DNA from: Sandaracinobacteroides sp031425455 | GTDB taxonomy: Bacteria > Pseudomonadota > Alphaproteobacteria > Sphingomonadales > Sphingomonadaceae | NCBI GenBank assembly: GCA_031425455.1 | Contig: JANPJJ010000109.1 | Coordinates: 1-5,378 of the forward strand | Direction of reading: 5' to 3' | Length of the DNA: 5,378 bases | In this document: positions 1 to 4,679 of the stretch, piece after piece | Position numbering within the stretch: position 1 is the stretch's first letter | Layout: each line of letters opens with the position of its first letter | Made by a program: the position numbers and the translations under genes | The notes under the pieces: model-generated | Seen by the model: only the letters and a program-made list of their open reading frames with translations | Told to the model about the DNA's origin: nothing | Databases searched by the model: none

Positions 1-23
1 GGATATCGGCACCGCCGATATCC
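1..23. repeat. Perfect 10-bp inverted repeat with 3-nt spacer at the window edge
   Basis: The arms ggatatcggc (1-10) and gccgatatcc (14-23) are exact reverse complements around the spacer acc. No T-run follows, so this is not a standard intrinsic terminator. It lies inside the open frame starting at base 2, where it encodes D-I-G-T-A-D-I. It could be a protein-binding or recombination site, an mRNA hairpin, or a by-product of the repeated Asp-Ile codons. The repeat may extend beyond base 1, which I cannot see. Confidence 0.55.
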
Positions 24-151
24 AGTGCACGCTCCCTATGTCAAGATTTATTGCACAGAACTTCCTAGATAAGGTAGATGGACGCACAAGAAACTTGAGT
101 CGCTTTCAGCGGTTCTACGCGTGCGGAGCTAGGCGGATACCAGCGTTATGA
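2..151 (+). CDS. 3' end of an unrecognised gene entering from the left edge (partial)
   Basis: This frame is open from the window edge and ends at TGA 149-151, giving 49 residues that finish with FYACGARRIPAL. I do not recognise the family. The visible tail is basic and Arg/Phe-rich (VDGRTRNLSRFQRF around residues 26-39), with no obvious membrane segment. Two things support coding: the stop overlaps the ATG at 148-150 as ATGA, a typical operon junction, and the other two + frames are broken repeatedly over the same bases. An internal ATG at 38-40 could instead start a 37-residue peptide, but no good Shine-Dalgarno precedes it. Base composition is clearly lower in GC than the right part of the window. 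The evidence is only frame openness and arrangement. Confidence 0.38.
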   Translation, partial: DIGTADIQCTLPMSRFIAQNFLDKVDGRTRNLSRFQRFYACGARRIPAL

Positions 152-369
152 GTGTCCGTGCACAACTGCGAAGGGATATTTTGGCCGTGCAAAACCATTA
201 AGCACTCAAGAGGCTGCTGTACAGGGATAATCAGGTGAAAAACGTGAAGTTTTTCCCTGGCCACAGCCGCGACTCGACGCCGGAAGACATGGCTAGAGAG
301 ATTAACAAGTTTTTTGCTGACCCCGCAAAGTCTCCCTTGGAGGTAGAGGCTGAGCCTCATTGCGCTTGA
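148..369 (+). pseudogene. Small unrecognised ORF interrupted by one in-frame TAA
   Basis: Starting at ATG 148, the frame reads MSVRAQLRRDILAVQNH, meets TAA at 199-201, then continues in the same frame as ALKRLLYRDNQ and on to TGA 367-369. It would be 73 residues if the stop were a sense codon. The distal part is protein-like (FFPGHSRDSTPEDMAREINK, about residues 33-52, then an acidic tail ending EPHCA). The ATG overlaps the preceding stop as ATGA, and an intrinsic terminator begins 20 bases after the final stop, so the layout fits a last gene of an operon. The interruption may be a nonsense mutation, for example CAA to TAA. Alternatively, the living gene may be a 44-residue ORF from GTG 235, preceded by AGGG at 223-226 with 8-nt spacing. 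No family recognised. Confidence 0.4.
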
Positions 370-393
370 CGCACTGTTGTCGGCTTTTAAAAA
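366..393 (+). promoter_or_regulatory. Candidate sigma70-type promoter overlapping the terminator, for the gene at 418
   Basis: TTGACG at 366-371 is a near-consensus -35 element. A 16-nt spacer leads to TAAAAA at 388-393, a weak -10 element. Initiation would fall near 400-401, in the terminator loop, giving a leader of about 17 nt that starts GGAAAGG and reaches ATG 418. Such a transcript would lack the left arm of the hairpin and so would not be terminated. The -35 element overlaps the stop codon of the preceding ORF. The -10 match is poor, so this is a proposal. Confidence 0.35.
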
Positions 394-417
394 GGCGCCT
401 GGAAAGGCGCCTTTTTT
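389..417 (+). terminator. Rho-independent terminator, probably bidirectional
   Basis: The stem pairs aaaaaggcgcc (389-399) with ggcgccttttt (406-416), 11 bp around the 6-nt loop tggaaa, followed by a T-run at 412-417. The A-run before the left arm gives the same U-rich tail on the opposite strand, so it could act both ways. It ends the ORF that stops at 369. It directly abuts the ATG at 418, and the loop together with the first bases of the right arm reads GGAAAGG (401-407), which is Shine-Dalgarno-like with 10-nt spacing to that ATG. Confidence 0.85.
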
Positions 418-1002
418 ATGTCATTTAAACAGCTCTATGAGGCTGCTCAGAAGATTAACGGACGTGTCAGCACTCGTGCTTTAAAGACTCTCGCAATCGA
501 ACACAGCGACATAGTAAGTGTGCGTGAAATGTGGTCGGGCGCTATGGATCACGAATTTGTCCGCGGTTTCTATATGGAGGGGCCAGCATCGAAACCAATT
601 CCGGTCCCCAGCAATGGTTGTCTAATTGGATTGTCTCGATCCATGTGTACGGCCCCAGATGGGGAATATTGGCGGCGATTTGTGTACACTAAGGAGTTGA
701 TGCACGTTTTTGACACCGAGGACGAGAAGGCCTCTGATGAAGCTTCCTTTGATAAGCAGGTAAGCGAATTCTCCGATCCGACAGAAGAGTCAACTCCGCA
801 ATTCCGTGCGGAGAATAAGGCCGTCTACAGGGCACTTATGGTTCTTTGCCAAGAAGCGCGGAGAAAACAGCTAAGAGACCAGTTTATCAAGGATCAGATT
901 ATAGAGGTGATTTCCGTTTCATTGGAAATACCGCCAAAGTTTGCGCATTTGATGATGCAAGACGATTTCGAAATCATAGCGGCGCATTTGCTAAATGACT
1001 GA
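418..1002 (+). CDS. Hypothetical protein, possibly a diverged ImmA/IrrE-like peptidase-fold protein
   Basis: A 194-residue soluble protein with no signal peptide or membrane segment. Seen in the sequence: residues 86-99 read RRFVYTKELMHVFD, which resembles the RF..AHELGH active-site helix of ImmA/IrrE metallopeptidases but with Lys in place of the first zinc-binding His (KELMH, K92-H96). A later helix with E132 (ENKAVYRALMVLCQEARR) could match the segment that carries the third ligand in that family. The C-terminal part (about 168-194) resembles the helical tail of such proteins. This assignment is inference from motif shape. ImmA/IrrE proteins cleave or sequester regulators in mobile elements and stress responses; whether this one is catalytic is doubtful. 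ATG 418 is the first start after an in-frame TAA at 388-390, and GGAAAGG at 401-407 is a usable ribosome binding site. Codon use is lower in GC than in the core genes to the right, suggesting acquisition by transfer. Confidence 0.72.
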   Translation: MSFKQLYEAAQKINGRVSTRALKTLAIEHSDIVSVREMWSGAMDHEFVRGFYMEGPASKPIPVPSNGCLIGLSRSMCTAPDGEYWRRFVYTKELMHVFDTEDEKASDEASFDKQVSEFSDPTEESTPQFRAENKAVYRALMVLCQEARRKQLRDQFIKDQIIEVISVSLEIPPKFAHLMMQDDFEIIAAHLLND

Positions 1003-1075
1003 TGCCTCTAAAATGGAAAATATGCAGGAAATAGGATCGTGCATTGTTGCCAGGGAACCGGGGACGCGGCCCTAG
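995..1075 (+). pseudogene. Short overlapping ORF, possible stump of a lost downstream gene
   Basis: ATG 995-997 overlaps the end of the upstream gene by 8 bases, with that gene's TGA at 1000-1002. The frame encodes 26 residues beginning MTDASKMENMQEIGSCIVAR and stops at TAG 1073-1075. The overlap is typical of translationally coupled operon genes. The frame dies where base composition jumps from about half GC to GC-rich, roughly 1050-1075. I infer that it may be the 5' end of a second accessory gene cut off at an island junction. It is short enough to have arisen by chance. Confidence 0.28.
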
Positions 1076-1108
1076 CCCAAAACCAACAATCAAAATCTAC
1101 GGTAGAGC
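1003..1108. other. Intergenic stretch containing the base-composition boundary
   Basis: Between the two 3' gene ends, AT-rich bases at 1003-1045 give way to a GC-rich patch (1050-1075) and then an A-rich stretch (1076-1100). I see no convincing terminator for the leftward glutathione S-transferase gene, no tRNA end and no clear attachment-site repeat. This is the best candidate position for a junction between accessory DNA on the left and core chromosome on the right. Confidence 0.5.
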
Positions 1109-1804
1109 TTAGCGGATAACCGTCCCCGCCCCCTGCTGGAACAGCATCTTCTTCTGTTCCTCCGTCATCTCCCCCTGCTGCACCTCCGGACGGTCGGCGA
1201 TCGCATAGGCCCGCGCCGTGGCCGGCCGTGCAGCGATCGCCTCCACCCAGCGCGCCAGGTTCGGCATCGGCGTGTCACCCGGCGCCAGCGCCGAGCCTAG
1301 CTTGGCCCAGGGATAAGCCGCCATGTCGGCGATGGAATATTCCTTGCCCGCCAGGAATTCCCGGTCGGCCAGCCGTCTGTCCATCACGGCCAGCAGCCGA
1401 AGCGACTCGTTGGTATAGCGCTCCACCGCATAGGGGATCTGTTCCGGCGCATAGTTTCTGAAGTGCCCGGCCTGCCCCATCATCGGCCCTAGCCCGCCCA
1501 TCTGCCAGAACAGCCACTGCAACACCTCCGCCCGGCCCGCCGCATGGCTGCCGGAAGGAATGAACCGGCCATGCTTGTCGGCGAGATACAGCAGGATCGC
1601 CCCCGATTCGAACAGGCTCACGCCAAGCTCCGCATCCTCCAGCGCCGGCATGCGGTTGTTCGGCGAAATCTTCAGGAACTCGGGCTGGAACTGGTCCCCG
1701 ATCCGGATATTCACCGGCATGATCTCGTAAGGCAGTCCGCTCTCTTCCAGGAACAGGGTCACCTTGTGACCGTTCGGCGTCGGCCAATAATGCAGCTTGT
1801 ACAA
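1109..1804 (-). CDS. yfcG: Glutathione S-transferase family protein, YfcG/Ure2p-like
   Basis: A 231-residue cytosolic GST-fold protein. The N-terminal thioredoxin-like domain (about 1-80) has PTPNGHKVTLFLEE at 8-21, placing T9 and N11 exactly where E. coli YfcG has its active-site Thr and Asn. ISPNNRMPAL carries the cis-Pro (P53), and the glutathione-contacting ESGA motif is at 66-69. The helical C-terminal domain has QMGGLGPMMGQ (about 101-111) and the N-capping box SIAD at 157-160. YfcG-type enzymes have glutathione-dependent disulfide reductase or peroxidase activity with little classical transferase activity. The start chosen is TTG 1804: a strong Shine-Dalgarno AAGGAGA (1811-1817) sits 6 nt upstream and the length then matches YfcG. 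An ATG at 1837 would add a basic 11-residue extension that contains this ribosome binding site and is unlikely. The gene diverges from the transporter, with 53 bp between start codons. The exact substrate is unknown. Confidence 0.93.
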   Translation of the reverse strand: MYKLHYWPTPNGHKVTLFLEESGLPYEIMPVNIRIGDQFQPEFLKISPNNRMPALEDAELGVSLFESGAILLYLADKHGRFIPSGSHAAGRAEVLQWLFWQMGGLGPMMGQAGHFRNYAPEQIPYAVERYTNESLRLLAVMDRRLADREFLAGKEYSIADMAAYPWAKLGSALAPGDTPMPNLARWVEAIAARPATARAYAIADRPEVQQGEMTEEQKKMLFQQGAGTVIR

Positions 1805-1810
1805 AATCCG

Positions 1811-1817
1811 TCTCCTT
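1811..1817 (-). promoter_or_regulatory. Shine-Dalgarno site that fixes a TTG start
   Basis: On the - strand these bases read AAGGAGA, a near-perfect complement to the 3' end of 16S rRNA. They lie 6 nt before TTG 1804-1802 and inside the frame that would open at ATG 1837, so they decide in favour of the TTG start for the glutathione S-transferase. Confidence 0.8.
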
Positions 1818-1857
1818 CGCGGGTGCAATTCCAACATTGCCGCTCTAGCAAGGGTCC

Positions 1858-3168
1858 GTGACGCCCGCGACTCCCGCCTTGCCCCGCCGGCATTTCGTCC
1901 TGGTCTTCACCGCGCTTCTGGTGACGGCGGCAGGCAACACTGCGCTGCAATCGGTGCTCCCGGTGATCGGGCGCGAGATCCGGATCCCCGACATGGCGAT
2001 CGCCGTCATCTTCTCGCTCTCCGCCCTGTTCTGGACCTTCAGTGCCCCCTATTGGGCGCGACAGTCCGATATCCGCGGCCGGCGCCGGCTGATGCAGCTT
2101 GGCGTCATGGGCTTCGGCGTTTCGATGCTGCTCTGCGCCGGCGTGATCCTGGCGGGTATCATGGGCCTCATCGCGCCGCTCCTCACCTTCGCGCTGTTCA
2201 CCAGCGCCCGAAGCCTGTTCGGCATCTTCGGCGCCGCCGCCAACCCGGCCGCCCAGGCCTTCGTCGCCGGGCGCACCACCCCGGCCGAGCGCACCACGGC
2301 GCTCGCGACCCTGTCGTCGGCCTTCGGGCTCGGCACCATTCTGGGCCCGGCGGTCGCACCCTTCTTCATCTTGCCCGTGGTCGGGCTCGCCGGGCCGATG
2401 TTCGCCTTTGCCATCGTTGCCCTTATCGTCGTCGTGGCGCTGCAATACGGCCTGCCGGACGACAGCCCGGCGCAGATGGCCGAGGGGCGAGGCGCCGCGG
2501 CCGCCATGCCCACCGTCGGCGGCATGCCCAGCGGCGCCAGCGCGATGGCAGCCGAGGAGGTAATGGCGACGGGCAGCCGCGAACGGCTCGCGCTGTCCGA
2601 CCCAAGGATCAAGCCCTTCATGATATACGGCTTCGCGGCGGGGTCGCTTCAGGCCGCGACCGGCCAGGCGCTCGGCTTCTTCATCATCGACCGCATGGCG
2701 GGAACCGGCATCGCGGCGCCGCAGATGATCGGAATTGCCCTGATGGCGGGCGCCGGCGCCACCCTGCTGGTGCAGTGGGGCGTCATTCGGATGATGCATT
2801 TGAACCCGTCCCAGCTGATGCGTTGGGGCACGCTGCTGGCCGGTACGGGCACGCTGGGGATCGCCTTCGCGCCGGATTTCCACGCCCTCGTCATCGCGTT
2901 CGCGCTGGCTTGCGCCGGCTTCGGCTTCGCCCGCCCCGGCTTCACCGCAGGTTCCTCGCTTGCGGTTTCGCGCGCCGAACAGGGCGGCGTCGCCGGCGCG
3001 GTCACGGCCGTCAACGGCGCGTGCTTCATCCTGGCGCCGGCCATCGGAATCGGCCTCTACGAGCTGAAACCGGAGCTGCCCTACTGGCTGGGCGCGGCCG
3101 GGCTGATGCTGCTGGCGGCCTATGCCTGGGGCAATGGCCGCCTGCGCAGCAGCAGCGTCGACGCCTAG
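1858..3168 (+). CDS. MFS transporter, DHA1/TetA-like efflux type
   Basis: A 436-residue inner-membrane protein with 12 predicted transmembrane segments, at roughly 13-35, 47-65, 79-99, 101-122, 148-172, 178-198, 254-276, 288-310, 321-338, 341-362, 375-400 and 408-424. The cytoplasmic loop between segments 2 and 3 carries WARQSDIRGRRRL (66-78), the signature MFS motif A. Segment 5 has FGLGTILGPAVAP (156-168), resembling the antiporter motif C. Together these point to a proton-driven 12-TM drug or metabolite exporter, with the substrate not predictable. The central loop (about 199-251) is enriched in Ala, Gly and Met. The start is GTG 1858: an in-frame TAG at 1846-1848 excludes anything further upstream, and AGGG at 1851-1854 lies only 3 nt before it, an unusually short spacing. 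A TTG at 1879 is the next alternative. Its stop shares a CTAG with the stop of the convergent gene. Confidence 0.94.
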   Translation: MTPATPALPRRHFVLVFTALLVTAAGNTALQSVLPVIGREIRIPDMAIAVIFSLSALFWTFSAPYWARQSDIRGRRRLMQLGVMGFGVSMLLCAGVILAGIMGLIAPLLTFALFTSARSLFGIFGAAANPAAQAFVAGRTTPAERTTALATLSSAFGLGTILGPAVAPFFILPVVGLAGPMFAFAIVALIVVVALQYGLPDDSPAQMAEGRGAAAAMPTVGGMPSGASAMAAEEVMATGSRERLALSDPRIKPFMIYGFAAGSLQAATGQALGFFIIDRMAGTGIAAPQMIGIALMAGAGATLLVQWGVIRMMHLNPSQLMRWGTLLAGTGTLGIAFAPDFHALVIAFALACAGFGFARPGFTAGSSLAVSRAEQGGVAGAVTAVNGACFILAPAIGIGLYELKPELPYWLGAAGLMLLAAYAWGNGRLRSSSVDA

Positions 3169-3467
3169 ACGATCACGATCTGCCAGCCCGCCCGGCCCGA
3201 CAGGAAGCCGACCATCCCATGCGCTTCGATACCCGGCGGCAAGTCCGCCGCCGCGAGGCCATGTGCCGCCATCGCAGTCTGGCAGATGCCGACATCGGCC
3301 CCGAGTTCGAACAGCAGGTCGAACGCGGTGGCAACGTTCCGGCGTCCCAGCGCCTTCACCGCAGCGCCGCGCAACAGCACGGCCACCGGCCGATCCAATG
3401 CCGCACTTGCGGCGGCAAGCTCCATCGCGCCGGCAAAACGCTCGCCCTCCGCTTCGGACACGATCAT
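3165..3467 (-). CDS. DsrE/DsrF-like family small protein
   Basis: A 100-residue soluble protein with the alternating strand-helix pattern of the DsrE/F-like fold: a first strand MIVSE followed by a helix (GERFAGAMELAAASAAL, 8-24), a second strand PVAVLL (27-32), then helix FDLLFELGADVGICQTAM (49-66) with Cys62 at the position where sulfur-carrying DsrE relatives hold their conserved Cys. It ends with a hydrophobic strand QIVIV. DsrE-type proteins transfer or bind sulfur, but many single-gene members have no known function. ATG 3467-3465 shares one base with the upstream TGA (TGATG), so translation is probably coupled to the adenylyltransferase gene. The frame stays open further upstream over that gene, but those residues are a shadow. 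Its TAG (3167-3165) overlaps the stop of the convergent transporter, leaving no room for a separate terminator. Confidence 0.82.
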   Translation of the reverse strand: MIVSEAEGERFAGAMELAAASAALDRPVAVLLRGAAVKALGRRNVATAFDLLFELGADVGICQTAMAAHGLAAADLPPGIEAHGMVGFLSGRAGWQIVIV

Positions 3468-4210
3468 CAGCAGACCGGGCACGCTGGGTCCTTCGGCACA
3501 CGCACGCTGCGGCCGGCAAGGCTCAGCCCCTCGAACAGCCAAAGCCGGCCGATCTGAGGCGAGCCGAACCCGACGATCAGCCGCAGCACTTCCAGCGCCT
3601 GCGCCGCGCCCACCAGCCCGGCAACCGCGCCCAGCACGCCGACATCGGCGCAACTGTTGCCCGGTGCATCCTGGGGCAAGCCGGCAAAACAGGCATAGCA
3701 GGGCGCCTCCGGCAAATGCCCGGCAAACACCCCCAGCTGCCCCTCGAACGGTCCGATCGCGGCCGACACCAGCGGGATGCCCAGCGCCACCGCCGTGCGG
3801 TTGACCCGAGAGCGGGTCGCAAAATTGTCGCAGCCATCGGCGATGACATCATGTCCAGCCAGCAGCGCTTCCGAATTGCCGGTCTCCAGCCGCGCCGCCA
3901 CCGGGTTCAGCTCGACCTCGGGATTCAGCGCGGCAAGGCGCGCCGCCGCCGCCGCCACTTTGGGACGACCCACATCGTCCGTGGCGAACAGCGTCTGGCG
4001 CTGCAAATTGGAGAGGCCGACCAGATCGTCGTCGATGATCGTGATCCGTCCGACACCGGCCGCTGCCAGATATTGCAGGCATGAGCTGCCCAGCCCACCG
4101 GCGCCCACCACCGCGACCGACGCCGCCTTCAGCGCGACCTGGCCCTGCCCGCCGACCTCGTGCAGCACGATATGGCGTTGATACCGCTCCAGCTCCGCGT
4201 CGGAGAGCAT
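3467..4210 (-). CDS. HesA/MoeB/ThiF family adenylyltransferase (E1-like)
   Basis: A 247-residue cytosolic E1-like enzyme. Family members adenylate the C-terminal Gly of ubiquitin-like sulfur carriers (MoaD for MoeB, ThiS for ThiF). The N-terminal helix contains RYQRHIVLHEVGGQGQ (9-24), followed by the nucleotide-binding loop GAGGLGSS at 36-43, the acidic IIDDDLVGLSNLQRQ (58-72) with Asp and Arg ATP/Mg contacts, and DNFATRSRVN (128-137). Two zinc-binding pairs, C171/C174 (CYAC) and C244/C247 (CPVC), fall nearly where E. coli MoeB has them, and C187 matches its conserved Cys. There is no C-terminal rhodanese domain; length is normal for MoeB or ThiF. No MoaD or ThiS partner lies in the window, so I do not assign moeB or thiF. 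The start is ATG 4210; a TTG directly before it would add one residue. It follows dut by 28 bp and overlaps the DsrE-like gene by one base. Confidence 0.92.
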   Translation of the reverse strand: MLSDAELERYQRHIVLHEVGGQGQVALKAASVAVVGAGGLGSSCLQYLAAAGVGRITIIDDDLVGLSNLQRQTLFATDDVGRPKVAAAAARLAALNPEVELNPVAARLETGNSEALLAGHDVIADGCDNFATRSRVNRTAVALGIPLVSAAIGPFEGQLGVFAGHLPEAPCYACFAGLPQDAPGNSCADVGVLGAVAGLVGAAQALEVLRLIVGFGSPQIGRLWLFEGLSLAGRSVRVPKDPACPVC

Positions 4211-4215
4211 CAAAC

Positions 4216-4251
4216 CCGACCATCTGACCGAAGGTCGGTCACAACCGACCT
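4216..4251 (-). promoter_or_regulatory. Alternating hairpin elements between dut and the adenylyltransferase gene
   Basis: On the - strand the order is A (GGTCGG, 4250-4245), B (CCGACC, 4238-4233) and C (GGTCGG, 4221-4216). A and B extend to a perfect 8-bp stem (4244-4251 with 4232-4239) with a 4-nt loop, and the dut TGA lies across the loop and stem. B can instead pair with C, which lies 5 nt before ATG 4210 and is the only Shine-Dalgarno-like sequence there. The two hairpins exclude each other. No T-run follows, so it is not a standard terminator. A role in translational coupling is inference. Confidence 0.45.
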
Positions 4252-4679
4252 GTCGATCCGAACCCGCCCTCGCCTCGTGCGGTCTCGTCCAGGCGCTCTA
4301 TTTCGGACCATTCGCAGCGAACATAGGGTGCCAGCACCAGCTGGGCGATCCGCATGCCGCGCGTCACCAGGAACGGCCGGTCCCCCAGGTTGGCGAGGAT
4401 GATCTTCACTTCGCCGCGATAGTCGCTGTCGATCGTGCCCGGCGCATTCAGCACCGCCAGCCCGTCCTTCAGCGCCAGGCCGGAGCGAGCGCGGACCTGC
4501 ATTTCATGACCCGCCGGCACGGCCATCCTCAGCCCGGTGGGGACCGCCGCACGTCCGCCCGGCGCAAGCTCGATATCGGCCGCGGCGAGCACGTCCATCC
4601 CTGCGGCGCCGTCTGTCTCGTAGGACGGCAATGCCAGGCCCTCGGCATGGGGCAGGCGCACGACGCGCACTTCAGCCAT
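4239..4679 (-). CDS. dut: Deoxyuridine 5'-triphosphate nucleotidohydrolase (dUTPase)
   Basis: A 146-residue trimeric-type dUTPase that hydrolyses dUTP to dUMP and pyrophosphate, keeping uracil out of DNA and supplying dUMP for thymidylate synthesis. All five family motifs are present in order: GAAGMDVLAA (24-33), VRARSGLALKDGL (62-74), GTIDSDYRGEVKI (81-93) with catalytic Asp84 and uracil-stacking Tyr87, GMRIAQLVLAPY (108-119), and the C-terminal P-loop-like RGEGGFGSTGRL (135-146). The length is normal and the protein ends right after motif V. ATG 4679 overlaps the end of coaBC by 8 bases, so the two are likely translated in a coupled way; this order is familiar in Proteobacteria. The end of the gene takes part in a hairpin that covers its stop codon. 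Confidence 0.97.
   Translation of the reverse strand: MAEVRVVRLPHAEGLALPSYETDGAAGMDVLAAADIELAPGGRAAVPTGLRMAVPAGHEMQVRARSGLALKDGLAVLNAPGTIDSDYRGEVKIILANLGDRPFLVTRGMRIAQLVLAPYVRCEWSEIERLDETARGEGGFGSTGRL

Noticed and set aside
99..230. + strand frame with a Cys pair (RYECPCTTAKGYFGRAK)
   Set aside because: It looks somewhat protein-like and could be a frameshifted remnant, but it has no start codon after the stop at 96-98 and conflicts with the better-supported ATGA pair.
152..238. 28-residue Cys-rich peptide from GTG 152, with its stop overlapping GTG 235
   Set aside because: It is too short, has a non-ATG start, and lies out of frame over the better candidate ORF.
115..360. 81-codon - strand frame in the left domain
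   Set aside because: It is uninterrupted, but it has no Shine-Dalgarno and an unlikely residue pattern. The ATGA junction and the terminator after 369 fit + strand coding better. A homology search could reverse this.
1050..1106. Possible tRNA end, attachment site or terminator in the GC-rich patch and the ctacggtag palindrome
   Set aside because: The only palindrome is 4 bp, there is no cloverleaf pattern or T-run, and no matching direct repeat was found elsewhere in the window.
1109..1837. ATG 1837 as the start of the glutathione S-transferase
   Set aside because: The extra 11 residues are basic and unlike the family, and they contain the strong Shine-Dalgarno that serves the TTG at 1804.
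1759..3519. Very long open frames of 586 codons on both strands across the transporter (- 1759-3519, + 1797-3557)
   Set aside because: They are Arg/Gly/Ala-rich out-of-frame readings produced by very GC-rich DNA with few stop codons. The transporter frame alone shows membrane segments and MFS motifs.
3122..4084. Long + strand frames opposite the DsrE-like and adenylyltransferase genes
   Set aside because: The opposite strand carries clear E1-like motifs. These frames are Arg/Pro/His-rich low-complexity shadows.
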